The position numbers were made by a program, and so were the translations under genes. From a virus: a stretch of DNA of 33,102 nucleotides. This document shows positions 1 through 7,565 of this stretch, one piece after another. The DNA is taken from positions 1-33,102 of IMG/VR virus record IMGVR_UViG_3300048800_000086. The stretch is one strand, 5' to 3'. The notes under the pieces are model-generated. The model was not told the DNA's origin. It saw only the letters and a program-made list of their open reading frames with translations, and made no database searches. Within the stretch, counting starts at the first letter, position 1, and every line of letters starts with the position of its first letter.

Positions 1-1
1 T

Positions 2-1037
<1,036 letters not shown>

Positions 1038-1049
1038 AAAGGAGAACCC

Positions 1050-1199
1050 ATCCCATACGATAAAGCAGGCAAAGGCTATTTTATGGCGGATCGTAAGATC
1101 CCGCAACGAACTAAACCCACCGACTGGAGTGACGATTACGGCCGGTTACAGTGCGTTTTTCAGAGTGGGTACTGGTTCGGGCGCTGGCGCGGTCACTGA
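1050..1199 (+). CDS. Small ORF with possible ATC start, unknown function
   Basis: A strong Shine-Dalgarno-like AAAGGAG lies at 1038-1044, five bases before an in-frame ATC at 1050. No ATG, GTG or TTG follows until the ATG at 1083 (MADRKIPQRTKPTDW). The frame stops at 1197-1199 and overlaps the next ORF by about 70 bases in another frame. The first ~33 residues (PYDKAGKGYF...) read like protein; the tail does not. It may be a short peptide with a non-standard start, or the N-terminus of the 1129 ORF displaced by a +1 frameshift or a sequence error. No function is recognised. Confidence 0.3.
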   Translation: MPYDKAGKGYFMADRKIPQRTKPTDWSDDYGRLQCVFQSGYWFGRWRGH

Positions 1200-1428
1200 A
1201 GGGGTTAGCTTTTTTATCGCGCCGCCGGTACTCGGCTCGATAAAACCGACCACGCTAAAGGGGGTAGGGATATCGAATCAGGGCGCCGCTGGGGTCACTA
1301 CGAGCATCGGGTTCGACATCGGCGAACAAACCGGGTCCACGACAAATATCAGTGTGCGTATTGCCAAAGGCGAACAATATACCCTTCAACTGACTGATAC
1401 TAGCCCACGAGCCCGAGCGGCCAGCTAG
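1129..1428 (+). CDS. Small hypothetical protein, possibly virion-associated
   Basis: The GTG start gives 99 residues beginning MTITAGYSAFFRVGTGSG, rich in Gly, Thr, Ser and Val, with predicted beta character and no membrane segment or Cys. No clear ribosome site precedes 1129, so it may be read through coupling or frameshift from the upstream frame. It sits between the tail-fibre gene and the glycosyltransferase, which suggests a fibre accessory or decoration protein, but that is context only. GC starts to rise within this gene. No family is recognised. Confidence 0.5.
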   Translation: MTITAGYSAFFRVGTGSGAGAVTEGVSFFIAPPVLGSIKPTTLKGVGISNQGAAGVTTSIGFDIGEQTGSTTNISVRIAKGEQYTLQLTDTSPRARAAS

Positions 1429-1462
1429 GCGTGGGGCGCGTGAGTGCTGTAGTCTCACGGTT

Positions 1463-2569
1463 ATGAGCCGCCCGACCTTGCACTGCCTTGCAATGTGCCA
1501 CACGCAAACCACCCGTGAGTACGGGATATGCGCCTACACCCAGCGTGTCCGCAAGTTCTGCTCGATGATGCACGACGAGGGCTACTACGTGATCCTGTAC
1601 GCCGGAGATGAGAACGAAGCGCGCTGCGACGAGCTGGTCACGATCCTCAGTAAGCGGAAACAGCGGGAACTTCTGAAACGCGAGAGCTGGTGGCGTGACG
1701 GCGAGATCTACGCCCTCCCGTATTCCGAGTCGGAGCCGATCTGGGAGGCGTATAACACCCGTGCGATCAAGCAGATCGCCAAACGGATCGAGCCGCAAGA
1801 TCTGATCTGCTTGGCGTCCGGAACCCACGCGCCGGTGATGAGGGAGTTCCCGAAACACCTCTCAACTGAGGTATGTGTGGGCTACGAGGGCGTCGTCAGC
1901 AACCACCGCATTTTCGAGTCGAGAGCATGGGCCGCGACAGTTTACGGATGGGAACAGGGCGCTGCGAACGCCGACGGCCGATTCTTCGACGCGGTGATAC
2001 CCCCCAACTTCGAGCTCGAGGACTTCCCGGCCGGCAAGGGTGACGGGGACTACTTTCTGTTCGCCTCACGCATGACACAGAGGAAGGGCCACGAGATCGC
2101 GATCGAGGCCACTCGGCGCGCGGGAGCCAGGCTCGTCATTGCCGGGATCGGCGGCGATCACCCCGAGGCCGAGCACATCTCCTACGCCGGGTTAGCGGAC
2201 ACGCAGAAGCGCGCCGAGCTCATGGGCGGCGCGAAAGCGATCTTCGTGCCGACGCTATACCTCGAGCCGTTCGGCAACGTCGTCGTCGAGGCCGCGCTCT
2301 GCGGCACACCCGCGATCACGACCGACTGGGGGAGCTTCCCGGAGCTGGTCGAGCAGGGCGTCACCGGCTACCGTTGTCGCTCGCTCGGGGAGTTCACATG
2401 GGCTACGGAACACGCAGGGGAACTCGACCGCGGCCTGATCCGCGAGCGAGCCATCTCTCGCTACTCGACAGCGGCGGTCGGCCCGATGTTCTCGCACTAC
2501 TTCGAGCATCTCGGCACGCTATTCGGGAACGGTTGGTACGACGCGACGCCGAAGGAGCCAAAGTGGTGA
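1463..2569 (+). CDS. GT4-like (GT-B fold) glycosyltransferase
   Basis: This 368-residue protein has the two-domain GT-B layout. The C-terminal half shows the donor-binding region (FLFASRMTQRKGHEIAIEA at ~198-216) and the E-x7-E signature E268-PFGNVVV-E276 in LYLEPFGNVVVEAALCGTP, typical of family GT4 retaining transferases that use nucleotide sugars. It has no signal peptide, so it acts in the cytoplasm. Directly after the tail-fibre genes, it could glycosylate virion fibres or modify host wall glycans or phage DNA; the sequence does not decide. The ATG at 1463 is used. It ends one base before the convergent minus-strand gene. Confidence 0.85.
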   Translation: MSRPTLHCLAMCHTQTTREYGICAYTQRVRKFCSMMHDEGYYVILYAGDENEARCDELVTILSKRKQRELLKRESWWRDGEIYALPYSESEPIWEAYNTRAIKQIAKRIEPQDLICLASGTHAPVMREFPKHLSTEVCVGYEGVVSNHRIFESRAWAATVYGWEQGAANADGRFFDAVIPPNFELEDFPAGKGDGDYFLFASRMTQRKGHEIAIEATRRAGARLVIAGIGGDHPEAEHISYAGLADTQKRAELMGGAKAIFVPTLYLEPFGNVVVEAALCGTPAITTDWGSFPELVEQGVTGYRCRSLGEFTWATEHAGELDRGLIRERAISRYSTAAVGPMFSHYFEHLGTLFGNGWYDATPKEPKW

Positions 2570-2570
2570 A

Positions 2571-2777
2571 CTACTCCGTCCACGCCTCGGGATGCGTCTG
2601 CGGGTCGGGTCGGCCGTACGGGTCCGCACCGGCACCAGGGGGTTCCGAGTCCGTGTCGTCCACCGGTTGCCCGCCCAACTCCGCCCAAGCGCAAGAACGG
2701 CAGTAGGGCTCGTCGGCAATGAGATGCACGGCGGGCTTGCCGCAGTCAACGCACGTCTTGTCGATCATCTGATTCAC
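2571..2777 (-). CDS. Small zinc-ribbon-like protein
   Basis: A 68-residue protein starting at a GTG (2777-2775). It has two Cys pairs, CVDCGKP near residue 9 and YCRSC near residue 26, enough for one zinc site, followed by a Pro/Asp-rich tail. The start is preceded by TAGTCT and exactly six bases, the same arrangement as several other genes here, which suggests leaderless initiation; an ATG three codons in is the alternative. It lies 13 bases after the other minus gene. Role unknown; such proteins often bind nucleic acid or protein partners. Confidence 0.65.
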   Translation of the reverse strand: MNQMIDKTCVDCGKPAVHLIADEPYCRSCAWAELGGQPVDDTDSEPPGAGADPYGRPDPQTHPEAWTE

Positions 2778-2790
2778 GATATCAGACTAC

Positions 2791-3009
2791 TCAGCAACGG
2801 CCTTGGCCGGTCGCGTCGAACAGGCTTTCGCGCTTCGGCACCCGGGCGTACTCCGCGTTCTCGCGTTGCTCGGCACGTATTTCAGCGTCGAACGCCTCGA
2901 TCGCGTGCATCTGGTTGCGGCGCTGGATCTCGCGGTCGACATCAAGTTTCGCCAGGTCGAGATTCAGGGTTGCTATCAGCTCGGCGGGTGTGGGTTTTGT
3001 GCTGGGCAT
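2791..3009 (-). CDS. Small helical hypothetical protein
   Basis: The start ATG at 3009-3007 has a good Shine-Dalgarno (AGAGGAG with 8 bases spacing), so the longer upstream reading from 3084 is not used. The 72-residue product begins MPSTKPTPAELIATLNL, is charged and probably helical (a coiled-coil-like stretch of Arg, Glu, Gln), and lacks Cys or membrane segments. It is the first of a two-gene minus unit with the zinc-ribbon gene. No family is recognised. Confidence 0.7.
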   Translation of the reverse strand: MPSTKPTPAELIATLNLDLAKLDVDREIQRRNQMHAIEAFDAEIRAEQRENAEYARVPKRESLFDATGQGRC

Positions 3010-3103
3010 GGTATCTGCTCCTCTGTTGGTGTTCATACCCCCTCTATCGGCAGGCGGGCCGTTAGACTTGAGACACCTGGACAAACGTACTACTGCGCCC
3101 CTG

Positions 3104-3115
3104 TAGAATCTGGCT
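3104..3115 (+). promoter_or_regulatory. Leaderless-type promoter (-10 TAGAAT)
   Basis: TAGAAT at 3104-3109 is followed by six bases and the ATG at 3116, so transcription would start at or next to the start codon. No ribosome site is present. No convincing -35 is seen at standard spacing. Confidence 0.55.
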
Positions 3116-3847
3116 ATGGCCGAGTCTGATCCCGCCCTCTCAACTCAGGACGCGCAGACCGCTAACATTCGTGTCGGCTCAGTGGAGAACCGGCTCTCCG
3201 CCTCCGACCGGCTGTCCTCCGTTGAAGGGCGTCTTTCCGCGCACGATGCAACCTTCGAGGAGCGTGGTAAGGCCGAGACACAGGCACAACGCGAGCGTGA
3301 GCTATCGGCTGCCCAGATTCAGAAAGCGTTGGAGCAGGCCGCGACGCAGATGGCTGAGAACCTCGTCGCCGCGCTGAAGGCCGCCGACAGCATCGAGCTT
3401 GAGCGCGTCGGTCGCGTGCGTGACGAGGTCGACGGAGTCAAGGACGCCTCGGTCCAGAAAGCCGAGTTGCAGCGCCGCGCGCAGGACAAGTTCGAGGCAA
3501 TGGTCGCCAACGAATTTCAGAAAATGAACGAGTTTCGTGACGCGCTCGAGGATCTCGGGAAGGGCATGGCGACGCGCCGCGAGCTTGAGGTGGCGATCCA
3601 GGCGGTCGAGGGCACGATGGGGGAACAGGGGAAACAGATCGCGGAGCTGCGCACGGCGGTAGCGGTCGGGCCGAGCGGCCTCCCTGAACTGAAGACACGT
3701 GCGGATGAGGGCGCAGGTGAACAACGCGCGTTGCTGCGCGAGAAACGCGAAGTGATTACGGCGCAGAACCGGCAGATCGCACTGGTTGGGTCGATCGCTG
3801 GTGTGCTGTCGCTCATCGCCTACCTCATCATTGCGGTGCACCCGTGA
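3116..3847 (+). CDS. Coiled-coil protein with C-terminal membrane anchor
   Basis: This 243-residue protein is mostly long charged helix (RLSAHDATFEERGKAETQAQ and similar, residues ~25-215), predicted coiled coil, then one hydrophobic segment at ~222-240 (IALVGSIAGVLSLIAYLIIAV) and a two-residue tail. The topology is a tail-anchored protein with its bulk on one side of the membrane. It opens the lysis block, so a spanin-like, antiholin or membrane-tether role is possible, but no family signature was found. Its own terminator appears to lie at 4368, beyond a minus-strand HNH gene. Confidence 0.75.
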   Translation: MAESDPALSTQDAQTANIRVGSVENRLSASDRLSSVEGRLSAHDATFEERGKAETQAQRERELSAAQIQKALEQAATQMAENLVAALKAADSIELERVGRVRDEVDGVKDASVQKAELQRRAQDKFEAMVANEFQKMNEFRDALEDLGKGMATRRELEVAIQAVEGTMGEQGKQIAELRTAVAVGPSGLPELKTRADEGAGEQRALLREKREVITAQNRQIALVGSIAGVLSLIAYLIIAVHP

Positions 3848-3862
3848 TCGCTGTCGTGTTCT

Positions 3863-4342
3863 TCACACGCTGGCAGCCGCCCGGTATCGTCGTGACCGAT
3901 CTCGCATACAGACTCGACACTCGCGGTGGCCGTTGGCGCGGCGATGCGTGTTCTCGTCGTCGAACGGGTGGCCCTGCTTGCAATGGGTCTTTTCACGCTG
4001 GTGACGACCCGGTTCGAGCTTACGCCAGTCGAAGCCGTCGAACGCCTTGTGACAGCGGTCGCATAGCTCGAACCAGTCCGTCCGGTTGCGCGTATAGGTG
4101 TGCCCGATGCTGGCGTAAACCGTCCGCCGCACGGTTGTGGCGCAGAACTCACAGCGGCCGACCGGCGGAAAGTTATGGCGCATCCAGATGTGGACTGCGT
4201 GGTAGCCCATACTGGACCCGCGGTCGGGGCCGCCACCGAGCGGGTCGCCGTGGGTGCGCCAGCGACGGTAGTGCTTTCCACACCAGCCCCGTTTTTCGGC
4301 CGGTTTCTCGCACTTCTCAATGCTGCATGTACGCTCTGGCAT
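3863..4342 (-). CDS. HNH-type homing endonuclease-like protein with Cys-rich flanks
   Basis: 159 residues. The N-terminus carries the phage HNH-associated motif CSIEKCEKPAEKRGWCGKHY followed by RRWRTHGDPL. The middle (CEFCATT...YASIGHTY...FELCDRCHKAFD) has the Cys pairs and His expected of a zinc-bound HNH nuclease. The C-terminus has a second module, CKQGHPFDDENTHRR...RECRVC. The ATG at 4342 has AAAGGGG eight bases upstream. It lies opposite to its neighbours, between a gene and what seems to be that gene's terminator, as expected for a free-standing mobile nuclease gene. Related by its N-terminal module to the gene at 9885 and by its GH-N-CRxC module to 6940 and 9885. Confidence 0.8.
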   Translation of the reverse strand: MPERTCSIEKCEKPAEKRGWCGKHYRRWRTHGDPLGGGPDRGSSMGYHAVHIWMRHNFPPVGRCEFCATTVRRTVYASIGHTYTRNRTDWFELCDRCHKAFDGFDWRKLEPGRHQREKTHCKQGHPFDDENTHRRANGHRECRVCMRDRSRRYRAAASV

Positions 4343-4367
4343 GGCATGACCCCTTTCGGTCGTGTCC

Positions 4368-4405
4368 CGCCCCCGAGCGTGTTCGCGCTGCGGGGGCGTT
4401 TTCTT
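4368..4405 (+). terminator. Rho-independent terminator
   Basis: An 8-bp perfect stem, 4368-4375 with 4391-4398 (CGCCCCCG/CGGGGGCG), extended inward by AGCG/CGCT with one bulged G, is followed by TTTTCTT at 4399-4405. The T run is only on the plus side. It would end transcription from 3116 and separates it from the lysin genes. Confidence 0.8.
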
Positions 4406-4440
4406 GCTCGCATCCTAACGCAGGTCGGTCCGAGTGAGTG

Positions 4441-4803
4441 ATGCTCGCGCTCTTCTTCACGCACGCCTACACGTTCTTCTTTCAGCCGGGCGGGGGAGCG
4501 CAGTGGTACACGGGCAATGTCTACGGCAACCTAGTAGCCATAGTGCCCACGGGGCTGCTCCTCTCCCTCTACCTTCGCTCCCGGCATCTGGCGGTGCTCG
4601 CCGCGCATGAGGAGTTGAAGCTCGCTCACGTCGAGCACGCCGCGAAGCTCGATAAGCTGCTAGCTCACATGGACCCGGATACCCCTGGACCGATCACCGA
4701 TGTTCTCGACCGTTTGGATCCGGTGTCGCCTGGCGGGATCGCGGTGTTGGACGGGAAGCTGGACAGGCTCGTGACGAAGCGCTCGGGGAAGGCTGTGGAA
4801 TGA
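4441..4803 (+). CDS. Membrane protein of the lysis cassette
   Basis: About 120 residues. It has a hydrophobic N-terminus (MLALFFTHAYTFFF) and a second hydrophobic segment (LVAIVPTGLLLSLYL), then a helical charged region and a tail with DGKLDRLVTKRSGKAVE. A GTG directly upstream (4438) is an alternative start. It begins 36 bases after the terminator and overlaps the muramidase gene by ATGA (4800), so it is translationally coupled to the lysin. Position and topology fit a holin, antiholin or spanin-type partner. Not assigned to a named family. Confidence 0.7.
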   Translation: MLALFFTHAYTFFFQPGGGAQWYTGNVYGNLVAIVPTGLLLSLYLRSRHLAVLAAHEELKLAHVEHAAKLDKLLAHMDPDTPGPITDVLDRLDPVSPGGIAVLDGKLDRLVTKRSGKAVE

Positions 4804-5738
4804 GGCAATTCCAGGGTTGGCTTGACGATCACGAGCCTCTCGTCGCGCTCACATGCGTGGCGGTGTTCTTTGCGCTGTCGATCCTTCTCTCTGGCTGCGG
4901 GAGCAAGGCGGCGCCGCCGAAGTCCGCCCCAGCGCACCTGACGGCCACGCCGATTGGCTGTATGGGTCCGTGTGTCCCGACACTGAAGGTTGGGTTGCCT
5001 CCGAAGGCGGGCGCGACGCGGCCACGATTGCCGGACACCTCAGAATGGCAGCCGTGCGTGAATGGCGCCGTGCCGACGGTTTTCCGGCTTGCCTACGGTT
5101 CACGGCAGGACACACGAGCCGCCTGCAACGGCCGCTACCTCGCCGCTCACCGTGTCTGGCGTGCGGGCTACACCTACCTGACTGGCGCCTGCGCCGCGGA
5201 GGGTCGAGCGGCCGCCAGCATCGCTCGAGCGGTCGGGGGCGTGAACCTCATCATCGCCGACGGCGAGACGACCCTCCCGGCGCACTGCCTCGCCGACTTT
5301 CGCGCGGCGGCCGGGCGGGCGAGCGGTGATCCCACAGCGACGTACACCGGCTGCTACTCGGGGCTCCCACGCGAATCGCCCCTATGGGTGCCCTCCTACG
5401 GAGCTAGCCCGGCCTGTGGGCCGTTCAAGGCGTGGCAGTACAGCGACGGCTCGTTCTGCGGTGAGAGCTACGTGACTGACTGCTCGTTTGACTATGGGAT
5501 CACGAGCATCGGGGCGAAACCGAAGCCCACTCCGAAGCCGAACCACGCGCAGCTCAAAGCGGAGTTGTATCGAGATTACGGCTTGCGGACTAAGCTCCGT
5601 ACACTCCTCACGGTCCACCGGTGCCGCACGGGGCACGCGAAGCCCGCTCGATACTGGACGGCATGCGGTGTATGGTTCAGGCACGGCGCGAGCACGAATC
5701 GCGCCATCCGGGCGCTCCACGCGCGCGGGATCTTCTAA
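4800..5738 (+). CDS. GH25-like muramidase with lipoprotein signal (endolysin candidate)
   Basis: 312 residues. A hydrophobic N-terminal segment (~14-32) ends in the lipobox L30-S31-G32-C33, so the product may be a lipid-anchored or signal-anchored enzyme. The body fits a GH25 (Chalaropsis-type) barrel: start motif D79-TSEWQ, the acidic strand motif D154-G-E156 (the usual D-x-E pair), and late strands GCYSGLP and FKAWQYSDGSFCG. The family cleaves the MurNAc-GlcNAc beta-1,4 bond of peptidoglycan. The C-terminal ~65 residues (after a KPTPKP linker) could bind cell wall. Many Cys residues suggest disulfides outside the cell. The GH25 call rests on motif order. Confidence 0.72.
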   Translation: MRQFQGWLDDHEPLVALTCVAVFFALSILLSGCGSKAAPPKSAPAHLTATPIGCMGPCVPTLKVGLPPKAGATRPRLPDTSEWQPCVNGAVPTVFRLAYGSRQDTRAACNGRYLAAHRVWRAGYTYLTGACAAEGRAAASIARAVGGVNLIIADGETTLPAHCLADFRAAAGRASGDPTATYTGCYSGLPRESPLWVPSYGASPACGPFKAWQYSDGSFCGESYVTDCSFDYGITSIGAKPKPTPKPNHAQLKAELYRDYGLRTKLRTLLTVHRCRTGHAKPARYWTACGVWFRHGASTNRAIRALHARGIF

Positions 5739-5754
5739 CCACAGGAGCTTAGCT

Positions 5755-6012
5755 ATGCCCACCGCTGAAAGCTTGAAGCTGTTCATCACCGGGACCATCA
5801 TTCCCCCACTCGCCGGAGCCCTGGCAACATGGCTCACGAGTACGCAGGTGCTCAGCGTCTTCCACGTCCAGGCGTCCGCCGCTGCCGCTGAGATCACATC
5901 GGTGCTCGTGTTTGGTGTTGTGACCGGCTTGACGTGGTTGACTCAGCACAACATCCTGAAGGCCAACTACGCCCCGGCCGCTAAAGCCGCCGTGCGTCAG
6001 TCGAAGCTCTAG
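5755..6012 (+). CDS. Holin candidate
   Basis: 85 residues with two hydrophobic segments, LFITGTIIPPLAGALATWL (~9-27) and EITSVLVFGVVTGLTWL (~46-62), and a short basic tail, the usual shape of a class II holin. CAGGAG lies seven bases before the ATG. It sits 16 bases after the muramidase gene and before the cysteine peptidase, in the standard position. Holins form membrane lesions that time lysis. Assignment rests on topology and place, not on a recognised signature. Confidence 0.7.
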   Translation: MPTAESLKLFITGTIIPPLAGALATWLTSTQVLSVFHVQASAAAAEITSVLVFGVVTGLTWLTQHNILKANYAPAAKAAVRQSKL

Positions 6013-6100
6013 ACTTCCCTTCGGGCACGAAGCCCACCTCCAAGGTCGCGTCGTCACTCCCGGGCGGCGCGGCTTTCTTTCCTTCGACGAAAGGACCCGC

Positions 6101-6943
6101 ATGAGCTATCCCGTCTACGGTCGTTTCCAGACCGCCGAGCCGCTCTCGTCGCTCGCGGACCTGCACCAGCACGATGGCGTCACGAAGCTGACGACGGCCG
6201 ACCACGAAACGCCGCTCGGGGTGCTCGACCAGTCGGACTTGATCACCCAGCGTATCCACACGTCCCGGTTCATTCCCGGATGCAAGAAGGATGCGGAAGC
6301 GCTCGGGTCGTGTACGGCGAACACGGCCATCGAGGCGCTGGCGAAGAAGACGGGGGAAGCCGCGTTCCTCGCGTTGTGCAAGCGGCTCATCAACCATCCG
6401 GCCTCAGATCCCCCAAAGAACTACGAGGACGTGATTGGTGCCGAGCGCGCGGGCATAGCCTTCTACCACGACTGCACAGACCAGACGGGGACTCCTTCGG
6501 AAGAGTGGCCGCCAACGGACTGCGGCTCGAGCGGCCCGTACATCGTTAGTGAGTTGAAGCGCCTCGGCGTGATCTCGGGGCAGAAGATTGCCTCGGCCGG
6601 CGAAAGTCTCCTGTCGTTGATGCAGACCGATCTCGTGATGATGGGCTCGCCGTGGTTCTACAAGTGGGAGGAACCGGACGCGCAGGGCTTCATCGACGGG
6701 AACGGCTCACCGTCGGCGATCAAAGAATCCATCGCGTCGGGTGTCGCGGGTGGCCATGAGACATCGCTCACCGCGGTCGAGAAGCTCGTGCTCCTACCCA
6801 CCGGGCATGTCGACCTCGCGAAGACGGTCATCCGGGGTCGCAACCACTGGGGCGCGTGGGGCGACCACGGGTGTTACAGGGTCCACCTGTCTACGCTGAT
6901 GGCTATAGGTGGAAGCTGTGATTTTCGCGCACTGACCCCATGA
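6101..6943 (+). CDS. Papain-like (C1 family) cysteine peptidase
   Basis: 280 residues with the C1 catalytic order: C71 in ALGSCTANTAIEAL, H219 in GGHETSL, N248 in GRNHWGAWGDHGCYRVHLSTL (papain NSWG...WG.G.fr). No signal peptide is seen. The ATG has GAAAGGA five to six bases upstream. In the lysis region it may attack wall peptides or process virion proteins. The last ~22 codons are unusual: they are a recoded version of sequence that recurs at 7494-7565, so the present 3' end came with the downstream HNH gene. ATGA overlap with that gene. Confidence 0.82.
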   Translation: MSYPVYGRFQTAEPLSSLADLHQHDGVTKLTTADHETPLGVLDQSDLITQRIHTSRFIPGCKKDAEALGSCTANTAIEALAKKTGEAAFLALCKRLINHPASDPPKNYEDVIGAERAGIAFYHDCTDQTGTPSEEWPPTDCGSSGPYIVSELKRLGVISGQKIASAGESLLSLMQTDLVMMGSPWFYKWEEPDAQGFIDGNGSPSAIKESIASGVAGGHETSLTAVEKLVLLPTGHVDLAKTVIRGRNHWGAWGDHGCYRVHLSTLMAIGGSCDFRALTP

Positions 6944-7491
6944 ACTGGCAGGCCGCAAAGACCCACTGTCCCGCTGGACACCCGTTGGTGCCCGGCAATC
7001 TTCGAGGGGGTAAGCGCGGGCACCGCGAGTGCCTGACGTGCCATCGCGAACGTGAGCTAGCGCGCAGACGCGCCAAGGGTGCCAAACCGCAGGGGCAGGC
7101 GTTGGTCTGTGGACGGGGGCACGACCTAACTCTTCCCGGCGCGCGGCGGACGAGCGGCAACTATGGTTGCGCCACTTGCCATCGAGAAAACGAGAAGGCA
7201 CGACACCGCGCCGAACCCGAGCGGCTGATGGCTAGACAGACCGCATGGAGGCGCGAGCATCGACCGGAGACGAACGCGCGCACCCAAGCATGGCGAGCGG
7301 AAGGTCCCAACCGCAACCGGGGCCGCATCAAGGGGCGCTACGCGGAAATCCTGCGCCACGATCCGTGCTACATTGAGCCCGTGAGCCGTGGCGGGGCTAG
7401 GGCTGCGGACAACCTCACCGCTGCGTGCCGTCCTTGCAATGTCCGCAAGTACGCCAAGCCACTGCTCACCTACCTACTGGAGGCCACATGA
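6940..7491 (+). CDS. Homing HNH protein with deleted catalytic core
   Basis: 183 residues. Two N-terminal zinc modules of the GH-x-CxxC type (CPAGHPLVPGN...HRECLTC; CGRGHDLTLPG...YGCATC), a basic helical linker, then a C-terminal HNH remnant: RHDPCYIEPVSRGGARAADN followed by LTAACRPCNVRK. In intact relatives of this HNH type the DPC is followed by xxCG...DH before IEP; here those ~12-15 residues, with the first Cys pair partner and catalytic His, are absent in frame. It may be nuclease-dead. It overlaps the peptidase by ATGA and is flanked on both sides by versions of the peptidase 3' end, marking it as an inserted unit. Confidence 0.8.
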   Translation: MNWQAAKTHCPAGHPLVPGNLRGGKRGHRECLTCHRERELARRRAKGAKPQGQALVCGRGHDLTLPGARRTSGNYGCATCHRENEKARHRAEPERLMARQTAWRREHRPETNARTQAWRAEGPNRNRGRIKGRYAEILRHDPCYIEPVSRGGARAADNLTAACRPCNVRKYAKPLLTYLLEAT

Positions 7492-7565
7492 TTTACCGCA
7501 TTCACGCCTCGACGCTGGTCGCTATCGGCGGGTCGTGTGACTTCCGGGCCTTGGTGGCGGCATGA
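7488..7565 (+). pseudogene. Old 3' end of the peptidase gene, left behind by the HNH insertion
   Basis: Read in frame this gives IYRIHASTLVAIGGSCDFRA plus LVAA, nearly identical to the current peptidase C-terminus (YRVHLSTLMAIGGSCDFRAL plus TP), while the DNA differs mostly at third positions. Its stop (7563-7565) overlaps by ATGA the phosphoesterase start, which is how the peptidase gene probably ended before insertion. It could still be translated as a 25-residue peptide from the ATG at 7488, which overlaps the HNH stop. Confidence 0.8.

Noticed and set aside
6018-6032. Small CTTCG/CGAAG hairpin after the holin candidate
   Set aside because: Only five base pairs and no T run; too weak to call a terminator.
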